From Streptomyces guryensis (lineage in GTDB: Bacteria > Actinomycetota > Actinomycetes > Streptomycetales > Streptomycetaceae): a stretch of DNA of 64,000 nt. The stretch covers positions 62,001 through 126,000 of the forward strand of contig NZ_JAJSBI010000010.1 of the NCBI RefSeq assembly GCF_021261325.1, written 5' to 3'. Both the position numbers and the translations under genes were made by a program. The notes below the pieces were generated by a model that did no database searches, was not told the DNA's origin, and was given only the letters and a program-made list of their open reading frames with translations. Positions 34,123 through 42,811 of this stretch are shown piece after piece. The first letter of the stretch is position 1. Each line of letters begins with the position of its first letter.

Positions 34123-36039
34123 ATGTCCGTGCCCGTGCCCTACCCGTCCGCGTCCGACTACGACGGTGTGCCCCAGCTGGTGGAGCCCGAGATCCGGCGG
34201 CTGGACGGCGAAGTACGTGAGGCCTCGGTCCCGCCGCTGGTCGCGCCGCCCACCCACGGCTCGCTCGCCGACCTGCCGTTCGACAACGCGGAGGCGGCAC
34301 CCGACGCCCGCGTCCTCAGCCGCCGTACGGAGGACGGGGACTGGGCGGATGCCACGGCGGCGGAGTTCGCGGAGCAGGTCCTGGCCCTGGCCAAGGGCCT
34401 GATCTCGGAAGGGCTGGTGGCCGGCGACCGTATCGCCGTCATGGCGCGGACGATCTACGAGTGGACGCTCCTCGACTTCGCCGCATGGGCCGCCGGCCTG
34501 GTCACCGTCCCGATCTACCCCACCTCCTCCGTGTACCAGACCCGGTGGATCCTCCAGGACTCCGGCGCGGTGGCCCTGGTGACGGAGACCGCCGGGCAGG
34601 CGGCGGCCCTCGGCCCCGAACTCAGCCGCCTGCCCGATCTGCGGCACATGTGGATCGTGGAGAAGGGGCATCTGGAGCGGCTGGCCGAACTCGGCGTGCC
34701 CGTCCCCGACCAGGAAGTCGCCGTACGCCGCGGGATGCTGGTCCCCGACACGCTCGCCACGGTCATCTACACCTCGGGCACCACCGGCCGCCCCAAGGGC
34801 TGCGTGCTCACCCACGGCAACTTCCTCTCCGAGGTCGACAACGCGACCGAACTCCTCTACCCCATCTTCAAGTCGAAGGCGGAAGACCCGGCCACCCTGC
34901 TCTTCCTCCCCATGTCGCACGTCTTCGGCCGCATGGTGGCGATCGCCTGCATCCGTGCCCGGGTCCGCGTCGGCCACGCCGCGAGCCTGCAGGCGGACGA
35001 CCTCCTGGCCGATCTGGGCGCCTTCCGCCCGACCTTCCTCCTGTGCATCCCGTACATGCTGGAGAAGGTCTACAACAACGCCCGCGCCAAGGCGGAGGTC
35101 GGCGGCCGGGTCTCCGCCTTCGACCGGGCGGCAAGCGTGGCCGTGCGCTACGGCGAGGCGATGGAGGCCCGCCACGCCGGCACCGGCTCCGGCCCGGGCG
35201 CCGCCCTCAAGGCGTCCCGCGCCTTCTACGACCCGCTCGTCTACCGCCGCATCCGCAACGCCATGGGCGGCCGCATCCGCCACATCATCTCCGGAGGCTC
35301 CCCCCTCGGCCGCCGCCTGGCCGCCTTCTACGCGGGCGCCGGCATGGAGATCTACGAGGGCTACGGCCTCACCGAGTCCACCGGCGCGGCAACGGTCACC
35401 CCGCCCCTCAAACCCCGCCTGGGCACGGTGGGCTGGCCCATGCCCGGCACCAAGGTCCGCATCGCGGCCGACGGCGAGATCCTCCTCCAGGGCGGCCAGG
35501 TCTTCCGCGGCTACTGGGACCCGCAGGGCGGCGGACTGATCCCGTCCTCCACGGACGGCTGGTTCCCGACCGGCGACATCGGCCGCCTCGACGACGAGGG
35601 CTACCTCACGATCACCGGCCGCAAGAAGGAGATCCTGATCACGGCGGGCGGCAAGAACACCGCGCCGGCACCCCTGGAGAACTGGCTCCGTTCACACCCC
35701 CTGATCTCCCAGTGCATGGTCGTCGGCGACCGCCGCCCGTACATCGCCGCACTCATCACCCTCGACATGGAGGGCGTCAGCCACTGGCGCCGGATGAACG
35801 GCCGGCACCCCGTCCCCGCGGAACTCCTCGTCGAGGACGACGAGTTGAGGGCGATCCTGCAACGCGCGGTCGACGAGGCCAACAAACTGGTCTCCCGCCC
35901 GGAATCCATCCGCCGCTTCGCCATCGTGCCCCAGGACTTCACGGAGGAGGCGGGCCACCTGACCCCGTCGATGAAGCTGCGACGGGAGGCGGTCATGCGG
36001 GACTTCGCGGCGGAGGTGGAGGGGCTGTACGACAGGTAG
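34123..36039 (+). CDS. fadD: Long-chain fatty acid-CoA ligase, paralog 2
   Basis: 638 residues, ATG start. Same architecture as its neighbour: YTSGTTGRPKGC at 216-227, EGYGLTESTGAAT, GDIGRLDDEGYLTITGRKKEILITAGGK and a C-terminal lysine domain. It begins 257 bp after paralog 1 in the same direction, a clear tandem duplication. Substrate differences are not predictable from sequence; the T-to-S and S-to-A changes in the A5 region are conservative. Confidence 0.92.
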   Translation: MSVPVPYPSASDYDGVPQLVEPEIRRLDGEVREASVPPLVAPPTHGSLADLPFDNAEAAPDARVLSRRTEDGDWADATAAEFAEQVLALAKGLISEGLVAGDRIAVMARTIYEWTLLDFAAWAAGLVTVPIYPTSSVYQTRWILQDSGAVALVTETAGQAAALGPELSRLPDLRHMWIVEKGHLERLAELGVPVPDQEVAVRRGMLVPDTLATVIYTSGTTGRPKGCVLTHGNFLSEVDNATELLYPIFKSKAEDPATLLFLPMSHVFGRMVAIACIRARVRVGHAASLQADDLLADLGAFRPTFLLCIPYMLEKVYNNARAKAEVGGRVSAFDRAASVAVRYGEAMEARHAGTGSGPGAALKASRAFYDPLVYRRIRNAMGGRIRHIISGGSPLGRRLAAFYAGAGMEIYEGYGLTESTGAATVTPPLKPRLGTVGWPMPGTKVRIAADGEILLQGGQVFRGYWDPQGGGLIPSSTDGWFPTGDIGRLDDEGYLTITGRKKEILITAGGKNTAPAPLENWLRSHPLISQCMVVGDRRPYIAALITLDMEGVSHWRRMNGRHPVPAELLVEDDELRAILQRAVDEANKLVSRPESIRRFAIVPQDFTEEAGHLTPSMKLRREAVMRDFAAEVEGLYDR

Positions 36040-36086
36040 CGCCCCGCAGGCAACGAGGGGTGCCGCGTCACGGCCGCCGAGGTTAG

Positions 36087-36617
36087 ATGCAACTCGGGCC
36101 AGGGCATCAGGAGTTGGTGACGTCCGAACCGGCTGCCCCCGACGGGGATCCCGCCCGCACGGAAGTGCCCGCCCCCGCACCGGAACTGCTCGACCTCTAC
36201 AAGATGGCCGTCGAGATGTCGGACCGCGTCTCCGCCCGGCGCGGTGCCGCGAACGCCTTCTTCCTCTCCGTTCAGACCGCTTTCATCGGCGCGCTGGGCA
36301 TCACCGCCACCGACGGCCAGAGTGTGCCGTGGTGGGCCGCGCTCGTACTGACGCTCGCCGGAATCTCCATCTCCGTCGTCTGGTGGCTCCAGTTGCGCAG
36401 TTACCGCGTGCTCAACCGCGCGAAATTCGACATCATCAATGCCGTGGAACCGCAACTTCCGCTGCAAATCTTCAGCAAGGAATGGGAGATACTGACGGAG
36501 AATTCCGGCGGACCGTGGTGGGCCAGCTACACCGAGTTGGGGGAGACCGAAAGGAAAGTCCCCTGGGTATTTGCGGCATTGCACGCAGGTCTGTTCATCG
36601 GCATACTCTGCACGTGA
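36087..36617 (+). CDS. Small membrane protein, RipA/8xMP-like
   Basis: 176 residues from ATG 36087 (GTG 36117 with AGGAG close by is an alternative). A charged helix (LDLYKMAVEMSDRVSARRGAANAFFLS) leads into two hydrophobic segments at about 55-72 and 80-100, then a soluble part (YRVLNRAKFDIINAVEPQLPLQIFSKEWEIL) and a last hydrophobic segment at the C-terminus. The pattern resembles small oligomeric membrane proteins of the RipA-like group; this is inferred from layout, not proven. The stop overlaps the next GTG, so the two genes act as one unit. Confidence 0.6.
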   Translation: MQLGPGHQELVTSEPAAPDGDPARTEVPAPAPELLDLYKMAVEMSDRVSARRGAANAFFLSVQTAFIGALGITATDGQSVPWWAALVLTLAGISISVVWWLQLRSYRVLNRAKFDIINAVEPQLPLQIFSKEWEILTENSGGPWWASYTELGETERKVPWVFAALHAGLFIGILCT

Positions 36618-36913
36618 GTTATCTGAGCGCGGACGCCGGTCTGATCCGCGAACTTCTGCCGCCGCAGGCCCGGCCCGCGGAGGACTCCGACGGCCTCTTC
36701 CTGCTCTACGCCGTCCTCATGCGGGCCAAAGGGGAACAAGTCACCGCGGCCGATGTCCACGACGCCTGGACCGCCTGGATGCAGCTCAGGAACCCGGACC
36801 ACGCCGCGCTCGTCCCCTTCGACGAGCTCTCCCCGGTCACCCGGCGCGAGGACGAGCCCTACGCCCAGGCCATCCAGGCCGCGGCCCGGGTCCGGTCAAA
36901 AGACAGGTCCTGA
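36614..36913 (+). CDS. Small soluble partner of the membrane protein
   Basis: 99 residues, GTG overlapping the upstream stop by four bases. Soluble and helical: MSYLSADAGLIRELLPPQARPAEDSDGLFLLYAVLMRAKGEQVTAADVHDAWTAWMQLRNPDHAALVPFDEL. DAWTAWM and the following Asp-His are the most distinctive part. I do not recognise a named domain. The obligate-looking coupling suggests it regulates or binds the membrane protein. Confidence 0.65.
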   Translation: MSYLSADAGLIRELLPPQARPAEDSDGLFLLYAVLMRAKGEQVTAADVHDAWTAWMQLRNPDHAALVPFDELSPVTRREDEPYAQAIQAAARVRSKDRS

Positions 36914-37093
36914 AACGCGTGAATGGCCGGCCCGGAAAGCAGGGCGGCAATAAGGGATTTGATTGACCCGGCAGCGCGCGGCTCTTGACTTCCCAAGACC
37001 CCCGCGCCACATTCCCACCCCGTACTTCCGCACGTCCGCACCTCCGCACCTGCGCACCTCACCCCACCCCTCGTCCGGTTGGAGCGACCCGCC

Positions 37094-38878
37094 ATGGCCA
37101 CGAGCGCGGAACCTGCGAGACGTACAGCACGACCCACCCGGAGACAGGTACTCGGTACCACGGCCGCCACCGGTCTCGCCCTGGCCGCCGGCACCGGCAC
37201 CCGCACGGCCGCCGCCGCCGACCTCCCTCTCCTCGGCACCTATGACGTCGTCGTCATCGGCTCCGGCGCTGCCGGCATGACCGCCGCGCTCGCGGCGGCC
37301 AAGCAGGGGCTGACCACCGTCGTGGTCGAAAAGGCCCCGACGTTCGGCGGGTCCGCGGCCCGTTCCGGTGCCGGCATCTGGATCCCCAACAATCCCGTGC
37401 TGCTCGCCGCCGGGGTCCCGGACACCCCCGCCAAGGCCGCCGCCTACCTCGCCGCGGTCGTCGGCCCGGACGTTCCCGTGGCCCGGCAGAGCGCCTTCCT
37501 GGCCCACGGCCCCGCCATGATCTCCTTCGTCATGGCCAACAGCCCGCTCCGCTTCCGGTGGATGGAGGGCTACAGCGACTACTACCCGGAGCTGCCGGGC
37601 GGTCTGCCGGGCGGCCGCTCCATCGAGCCCGACCAGTTCGACGGCAACCTCCTCGGCGCCGAACTCGCCCATCTCAATCCGCCGTACATGCAAGTCCCCT
37701 CCGGCATGGTCGTGTTCAGCGCCGACTACAAGTGGCTCGCCCTCGCCGCCGTGAGCGCCAAGGGCGCCGCCGTCGCCACCGAGTGCCTGGCGCGCGGTAC
37801 GAAGGCGGCGGTGCTGGGGCAGACGCCGTTGACCATGGGGCAGTCGCTGGCCGCCGGACTGCGCAAGGGGCTGCTGGACGCGGGCGTCCCCGTCCGCCTC
37901 GGCACCCCGCTCACCGACCTGTTCGTCGAGAGCGGCGCCGTCACCGGGGCGGTGGTCGTCAAAGACGGCACCCTCGCTCTCGTACGCGCCCGCCGTGCCG
38001 TGATCGTCGGCTCCGGCGGCTTCGAGCACAACGGTGCCATGCGCGCCCAGTACCAGCGGCAGCCCATCGGGACGGAGTGGACGGTCGGCGCGAAGGAGAA
38101 CACGGGGGACGGCATCCGGGCGGGGCGGCAACTGGGCGCCGCACTCGGTCTGATGGACGACGCCTGGTGGGGACCGGCCATCCCGCTCCCCGGCCAGCCC
38201 TACTTCTGTCTCGCCGAACGCACCCTCCCCGGTGGCCTCCTCATCGACGCGGCGGGCTCCCGCTTCGTCAACGAGGCCGGCCCCTACAGCGACGTCGTCC
38301 ACACCATGTACGACCGCAACCCCGCCGACCCCGACATCCCGGCCTGGCTGATCGTCGACCAGAACTACCGCAACCGGTACCTGTTCAAGGACGTCGCCCC
38401 GACCCTCGGCTTCCCCGACGACTGGTACACCTCGGGGGCGGCGCACAAGGCCTGGACCCTCGACGCCCTCGCCGCCTCCGTCGGCGTCCCGGCCGCGGCC
38501 CTGCGCGCCACGGTCGACCGCTTCAACTCCCTTGCCCTGAAAGGGACCGACAGTGACTTCCACCGCGGCGACAGCGCTTACGACCACTACTACACGGACC
38601 CCTCCGTCCTCCCGAACTCCTGCCTCGCACCCCTGTGGCTGCCGCCGTACCACGCCTTCCGCATCGTCCCCGGGGACCTGGGCACGAAGGGCGGGCTGGT
38701 CACGGACGAGCGGGCGCGCGTCCTGCGGGCGGACGGCTCGGTGATCCCCGGCCTGTACGCCGCCGGGAACGCCAGCGCCGCCGTGATGGGGCACAGCTAT
38801 GCCGGCGCGGGGTCGACCATCGGCCCCGCGATGACCTTCGGCTACATCGCGGCGCTGGACATCGCCGGGACGCTCTAG
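37094..38878 (+). CDS. Tat-exported FAD-dependent 3-ketosteroid dehydrogenase-like enzyme
   Basis: 594 residues from ATG 37094. Twin-arginine signal TRRQVLGTTAATGLALAAG ending near residue 42, then the FAD Rossmann motif VIGSGAAGMTAALAAA and EKAPTFGGSAARSGAGIWIPNN, characteristic of KstD and fumarate-reductase relatives. The KstD-type DSAYDHYYTDP and the C-terminal GLYAAGNASAAVMGHSYAGAGSTIGPAMTFGYIAA are present. It probably makes a 1,2 double bond in a 3-keto steroid or related substrate. Export is unusual for KstD. The stop overlaps that of the convergent methyltransferase by three bases. Confidence 0.85.
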   Translation: MATSAEPARRTARPTRRQVLGTTAATGLALAAGTGTRTAAAADLPLLGTYDVVVIGSGAAGMTAALAAAKQGLTTVVVEKAPTFGGSAARSGAGIWIPNNPVLLAAGVPDTPAKAAAYLAAVVGPDVPVARQSAFLAHGPAMISFVMANSPLRFRWMEGYSDYYPELPGGLPGGRSIEPDQFDGNLLGAELAHLNPPYMQVPSGMVVFSADYKWLALAAVSAKGAAVATECLARGTKAAVLGQTPLTMGQSLAAGLRKGLLDAGVPVRLGTPLTDLFVESGAVTGAVVVKDGTLALVRARRAVIVGSGGFEHNGAMRAQYQRQPIGTEWTVGAKENTGDGIRAGRQLGAALGLMDDAWWGPAIPLPGQPYFCLAERTLPGGLLIDAAGSRFVNEAGPYSDVVHTMYDRNPADPDIPAWLIVDQNYRNRYLFKDVAPTLGFPDDWYTSGAAHKAWTLDALAASVGVPAAALRATVDRFNSLALKGTDSDFHRGDSAYDHYYTDPSVLPNSCLAPLWLPPYHAFRIVPGDLGTKGGLVTDERARVLRADGSVIPGLYAAGNASAAVMGHSYAGAGSTIGPAMTFGYIAALDIAGTL

Positions 38879-39576
38879 GAGGCCACCGCTGCCGGCTTGC
38901 GGGCTATGAGGAAGGCCTGCGGCGACGTCTCGTCCAGGCTTTCCTCCGGCTCCCGCACCGTCCGCGAGAGGAGTGTGAAGCCCGCGTCCGCCAACAGCCG
39001 GATCATGTCCTCGGGCTTGCGGCGCTGGAAGGTCAGTGAGACCGGGCGGCCCCAGGGGCGGTCGTGGTGGCGGTGCCTGTCGCCCGCCTGGAAGCCGACG
39101 AGGAGATGGCCGCCGGGTGCGAGCACGCGGTGGAGCTCGGCGAACAGGGCGGGCAGTTCGTCCACCGGGGTGTGGATGGAGGAGTACCAGGAGAGCGCCC
39201 CGGCCAGCGTCCCGTCGGGAATGTCCAGGTCCAGCATCGAGCCCTGCTCGAAACGCATCCCCGGATTCTCCCGGCGGGCGACCGCCAGCATCGACTCCGA
39301 CAGGTCGAGGCCGAAGACGTCCAGTCCGAGCGAGGCGAGCCGGGCCGTCGTCCGGCCGGGACCGCACCCCAGGTCGGCCACCGGCCCCTCGCCGCCCACG
39401 AGTTCGGCGAACACCTGGATGATCGCCCGCTCCAGCGGCCTGTCCGCGAGCTCGCGCTCGAACAGGGCGGCGTAGTCCTCGGCCACCGCGTCGTAGAACG
39501 TCCGGGTGCTGATGAGGAAGTCGGGTTCGGGCGCGGTCTCGTCGCCGTTCCGGGTCTCGTCACGGGTCTCGGTCAT
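38875..39576 (-). CDS. Class I SAM-dependent methyltransferase
   Basis: 233 residues from ATG 39576. Motif I is VADLGCGPGRTTARLASLG, post-I DVFGLDLSES, and motif III region LHRVLAPGGHLLVGF, the standard Methyltransf_11/25 order. Substrate unknown. It is convergent with the flavoenzyme; both stop codons share the CTAG at 38875-38878. Confidence 0.9.
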   Translation of the reverse strand: MTETRDETRNGDETAPEPDFLISTRTFYDAVAEDYAALFERELADRPLERAIIQVFAELVGGEGPVADLGCGPGRTTARLASLGLDVFGLDLSESMLAVARRENPGMRFEQGSMLDLDIPDGTLAGALSWYSSIHTPVDELPALFAELHRVLAPGGHLLVGFQAGDRHRHHDRPWGRPVSLTFQRRKPEDMIRLLADAGFTLLSRTVREPEESLDETSPQAFLIARKPAAVAS

Positions 39577-39632
39577 GGTCAGAACCGTAGCGACCACCAC
39601 TGACAATCGACCGCCTCCTCGACCACCCGTGC

Positions 39633-39947
39633 TCAGGCCACCCCGACGGCTCGCAGCACCGCCGCCGTCCCCGCCGCCCCCAGCACCACGACCACGAACG
39701 GCGCCCTTCGCCACGCCAGCCCACCCCCGACCAGCACCCCCAGCGGCCGCGCCCACCCCGCGAAGCCCCCGCTCTCCGTGAGCGCGCCCGTCGCCAGCAG
39801 GGCGGCCAGCAGCACGATCGCCCCCGCCGACAGCAGCTCCTGCACCCGCGCCGGAAGTTCCACGCGCCCGTGCAGCGCGGGACCGGCCAGCCGGAAGAGG
39901 TATGTCCCGACCGCCAGGGCCAGGATCATCGCGACCGTGGCGTTCAC
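39633..39947 (-). CDS. azlD: Branched-chain amino acid exporter small subunit AzlD
   Basis: 104 residues from GTG 39947, with three or four helices (VAMILALAVGTYLFRLAGPAL, LLSAGAIVLLAALLAT, FVVVVLGAAGTAAVLRA). The AzlD TYxxR motif is present as TYLFRLAGP. It forms a two-part permease with AzlC; the start overlaps the azlC stop by four bases. Confidence 0.9.
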   Translation of the reverse strand: MNATVAMILALAVGTYLFRLAGPALHGRVELPARVQELLSAGAIVLLAALLATGALTESGGFAGWARPLGVLVGGGLAWRRAPFVVVVLGAAGTAAVLRAVGVA

Positions 39948-40654
39948 GCGGAGGCCTCCTTGCGGCCGTGCAGGACCAGCCCCGCCAGCGCCAGCAGCAC
40001 CGGCACGCCCGCCGGGACGGTCGGCGTCACCGCGAGGGCCAGGGCGGCGCCGAGCAGCGCGCACCGCCGTATCCGGGGGTCCGCGCGCAGGGTGGGCAGT
40101 ATCAGGGCCACCAGGACCGCGGGGAAGGCCGCGTCCAGTCCGTAGGTCGCCGTGTCGCCCAGCGCGCCTCCGGCCAGAGCTCCGGCCAGGACACCCAGGT
40201 TCCATACGGCGAACAGACCGATCCCCGAGACCCAGAACGCCCTCCGCCGCCGTACCGGGTCGGCCTGCGCCAGGGCGAAGGCCACCGTCTCGTCGGTGAC
40301 GAGGTGGGCGCCGAGCAGACGGGTGAGGCGGCCCGGGCCGAGGGTGTCGGCGATCGCGAGGCTGAAGGCGGCCGTACGGGTGTTGAGGAGCAGACCGGTG
40401 GCCGCCGCGGCGATCGGGCCGCCCCCGGCCAGCAGGACGCCGACCGCGCTGAACTGGGCGGAGCCCGCGTAGACCACGAGGGACATCACCACCGGCACCC
40501 ACACCGGCAGACCGCCGGCCACGGCGATGGCGCCGAAGGAGACACCGACGATGCCGCTGGCGAGCCAGACGAGGGAGGCGTCGCGGATCAGGTCCCTCGG
40601 CGTGGTGAAAGTCGATGGCCGGGGCATGTGGGGCGTTCGCCGTGCCGTACGCAT
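39944..40654 (-). CDS. azlC: Branched-chain amino acid exporter large subunit AzlC
   Basis: 236 residues. AzlC signatures: GIVGVSFGAIAVAGGLPVWVPVVMSLVVYAGSAQFSAVG, NTRTAAFSLAIAD and GAHLVTDETVAFAL. Exports branched-chain or related amino acids (azaleucine resistance family). It is divergent from the XRE-cupin regulator across 65 bp holding an inverted repeat, which marks that gene as its likely controller. Confidence 0.94.
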   Translation of the reverse strand: MRTARRTPHMPRPSTFTTPRDLIRDASLVWLASGIVGVSFGAIAVAGGLPVWVPVVMSLVVYAGSAQFSAVGVLLAGGGPIAAAATGLLLNTRTAAFSLAIADTLGPGRLTRLLGAHLVTDETVAFALAQADPVRRRRAFWVSGIGLFAVWNLGVLAGALAGGALGDTATYGLDAAFPAVLVALILPTLRADPRIRRCALLGAALALAVTPTVPAGVPVLLALAGLVLHGRKEASA

Positions 40655-40666
40655 GTTCTCTAGAGT

Positions 40667-40686
40667 GAACAGGAGAGCCCCTGTTC
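40667..40686. promoter_or_regulatory. Operator-like inverted repeat between azlC and its regulator
   Basis: GAACAGG (40667-40673) and CCTGTTC (40680-40686) around a 6-bp spacer; GAAC half-sites recur at 40694 and 40709. Probably bound by the XRE-cupin protein. Confidence 0.7.
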
Positions 40687-40719
40687 GTCAAGGCGAACGG
40701 TCGTACCGATGGAGCGAAC

Positions 40720-41286
40720 ATGACGTCCGATGTGCCACCCCGGCTTCCCCTGGACTGGATCGCGGCCGCGCTGCGGCGCGAGCGCACCCGTGCCGGGCTG
40801 TCCCTCTCCGAGCTGGCCAAGCGGGCCGGGATCGCGAAGTCGACCTTGTCGCAGCTGGAGGGCGGGAGCGGAAATCCGAGCGTGGAGACGCTGTGGGCGC
40901 TGGGGGTGGCCCTGGGGGTGCCGTTCAGTGTGCTGGTGGAGCCGCCCGCCCCTGCCGTGCAGGTGATCCGGGCGGGCGAGGGGCCCGCCGTGGCCTCCGA
41001 ACGGGCGGACTACCGGGCCACCCTGCTGTCGGCGAGCCCGCCGGGCGCCCGGCGCGACATCTACCATCTGCGCGCGGAGCCGGGGCCCGCCCGCGAGTCG
41101 GAGCCGCACATCCCGGGCACGACGGAGCATCTGATCGTGAGCACCGGAAGGGTGAAGGCGGGGCCGGCGGGGGAGACCGAGGAACTCGGGCCCGGGGACT
41201 ACATGACGTATCGCGGGGATGTGCCGCACTCGTACGAGGCACTGGCTCCCGGGACGACGTTCGTGCTGGTCATGCAGCATGTCTGA
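40720..41286 (+). CDS. XRE-family regulator with C-terminal cupin domain
   Basis: 188 residues. The HTH_3 is LRRERTRAGLSLSELAKRAGIAKSTLSQLEGGSGNPSVETLWALGVALGVPFSVLV; the cupin barrel covers about 95-188 (HIPGTTEHLIVSTG, ELGPGDYMTYRGDVPHSYEAL). Such SutR-like regulators sense a small ligand in the cupin. Divergent azlCD is the likely target. Confidence 0.93.
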   Translation: MTSDVPPRLPLDWIAAALRRERTRAGLSLSELAKRAGIAKSTLSQLEGGSGNPSVETLWALGVALGVPFSVLVEPPAPAVQVIRAGEGPAVASERADYRATLLSASPPGARRDIYHLRAEPGPARESEPHIPGTTEHLIVSTGRVKAGPAGETEELGPGDYMTYRGDVPHSYEALAPGTTFVLVMQHV

Positions 41287-41304
41287 AGGGACGCCGGGAA
41301 AGGC

Positions 41305-41337
41305 AGGAGCCCCGCTGCCTTGCGGCACGGGGCTCCT
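41305..41337. terminator. Bidirectional terminator between the XRE regulator and the cold-shock gene
   Basis: AGGAGCCCCG (41305-41314) pairs with CGGGGCTCCT (41328-41337), with an inner TGCC/GGCA stem around TTGC. It lies between convergent stops at 41286 and 41387. Confidence 0.85.
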
Positions 41338-41386
41338 TGGGTACTGCTCTCAGTTCCGGATCAAAGCACCAGGCTCCGAGACCGAA

Positions 41387-41590
41387 TCAGACGGGGGTGA
41401 CGTTCTCCGCCTGCGGGCCCTTCGGGCCCTGGGTCACGTCGAAGGAGACCTGCTGGTTCTCCTCCAGCGAGCGGAAGCCGCTCGCGTTGATGGCGGAGTA
41501 GTGGACGAACACGTCCGGGCCGCCACCCTCCTGGGCGATGAAGCCAAAGCCCTTTTCGGCGTTGAACCACTTCACGGTTCCGGTAGCCAT
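41387..41590 (-). CDS. Cold-shock domain protein (CspA family)
   Basis: 67 residues, one OB-fold cold-shock domain: RNP1 KGFGFIAQE and RNP2 VFVHYSAI are intact, followed by FDVTQGPKGPQAENVTPV. It binds single-stranded RNA and DNA. The ribosome site AAGGAGGG is strong, six bases before the ATG. A long leader with an 11-bp perfect hairpin precedes it (see 41681). Confidence 0.97.
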   Translation of the reverse strand: MATGTVKWFNAEKGFGFIAQEGGGPDVFVHYSAINASGFRSLEENQQVSFDVTQGPKGPQAENVTPV

Positions 41591-41680
41591 AAGCCCTCCT
41601 TGGGCCCAAAGGGTTGCCCTGCTCCAGAACCTGCAAGTGTGAAAACAGTGCTGCACAACTGCATACGTCTGAAAACGACG

Positions 41681-41711
41681 AGAGCCTGCGGTTACATGCT
41701 CCGCAGGCTCT
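41681..41711 (-). promoter_or_regulatory. Perfect 11-bp hairpin in the cold-shock gene leader
   Basis: AGAGCCTGCGG (41681-41691) and CCGCAGGCTCT (41701-41711) with a 9-base loop, about 90-120 bases upstream of the start. On the minus strand it is followed by CGTCGTTTTC, so it may act as an attenuator or a cold-sensitive RNA switch. The surrounding 300 bp have unusually low GC for the window. Confidence 0.7.
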
Positions 41712-41896
41712 GTACTGCAAGGGAAACCAAACTGCAACTTGCGGCGAGCCTAGCACGCGGGCAGCCGAAAGCAATAGAGGGCAAGATCACGTCACCCGGA
41801 CGTTTGAAGGCTTGGAATGGGATTGACGGGACACCGGTGACGTCGCCGCACCACCCTGAAGGCTGCACCGTACCTCATAGGGTCTAGCCTCGCGAT

Positions 41897-42745
41897 GTGG
41901 ACAATTCTCGCACCCGGCCGCGCGTCGGCCACATCCAGTTCCTGAACTGCCTGCCCCTGTACTGGGGGCTTGCGAGGACGGGCACGCTCCTCGACTTCGA
42001 GCTGACGAAGGACACCCCGGAGAAGCTCAGCGAGCAGCTGGTGCAGGGAGATCTCGACATCGGGCCCATCACCCTGGTCGAGTTCCTCAAGAACGCGGAC
42101 GACCTGGTCGCCTTCCCGGACATCGCGGTGGGCTGCGACGGCCCGGTGATGTCCTGCGTGATCGTCTCGCAGGTCCCGCTGGACGAGCTGGACGGCGCCC
42201 GGGTCGCGCTCGGCTCGACCTCGCGCACCTCAGTCCGCCTCGCGCAGCTGCTGCTGGCCGAGCGCTACGGCGTCCAGCCCGACTACTACACCTGCCCGCC
42301 CGACCTCAGCCTGATGATGCAGGAGGCCGAGGCGGCCGTGCTCATCGGGGACGCGGCCCTGCGGGCGAACCTGCTCGACGGCCCGCGGTTCGGCCTGGAG
42401 GTGCACGACCTCGGCACGCTGTGGAAGGAGTGGACCGGACTGCCGTTCGTGTTCGCGGTCTGGGCGGCGCGCCGGGACTACCTGGAGCGCGAGCCCGTCA
42501 TCACCCGTCGCGTCCACGAGGCCTTCCTCGCCTCCCGCAACCTCTCCCTGGAGGAGGTCGGCAAGGTCGCCGAGCAGGCGGCCCGCTGGGAGGAGTTCGA
42601 CGAGCGGGTCCTGGAGCGGTACTTCACGACGCTGGACTTCCGCTTCGGCGGGCCGCAGCTGGCCGCGGTCGCCGAGTTCGCCCGGCGGGTCGGGCCGACG
42701 ACCGGCTTCCCGGCGGACGTGAAGGTGGATCTGCTGCAGCCGTAG
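41897..42745 (+). CDS. mqnA: Chorismate dehydratase
   Basis: 282 residues, GTG start. First enzyme of the futalosine menaquinone route: it dehydrates chorismate to 3-[(1-carboxyvinyl)oxy]benzoate. MqnA signatures: VGHIQFLNCLPLYWGL, GDLDIGPITLVEFLKNADDL, GSTSRTSVRLAQLLL, TCPPDLSLMMQEAEAAVLIGD. Periplasmic-binding-protein-like fold. Stands as a single gene separate from mqnE by 13.5 kb. Confidence 0.96.
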   Translation: MDNSRTRPRVGHIQFLNCLPLYWGLARTGTLLDFELTKDTPEKLSEQLVQGDLDIGPITLVEFLKNADDLVAFPDIAVGCDGPVMSCVIVSQVPLDELDGARVALGSTSRTSVRLAQLLLAERYGVQPDYYTCPPDLSLMMQEAEAAVLIGDAALRANLLDGPRFGLEVHDLGTLWKEWTGLPFVFAVWAARRDYLEREPVITRRVHEAFLASRNLSLEEVGKVAEQAARWEEFDERVLERYFTTLDFRFGGPQLAAVAEFARRVGPTTGFPADVKVDLLQP

Positions 42746-42811
42746 CGGTACGGGAACGGGCCACTACCCTTTTCTCGTCGTTACGGGGGATACGGGGGAG
42801 GGGTGGACGTC

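Noticed and set aside
31832..34300. 822-codon minus-strand frame opposite the first acyl-CoA synthetase
   Set aside because: No recognisable domain; both flanking plus-strand synthetases have complete adenylation motifs.
36896..39367. 823-codon minus-strand frame opposite the KstD-like gene
   Set aside because: Arg/Gly/Pro-rich antisense artefact; the plus strand shows clear FAD and Tat motifs.
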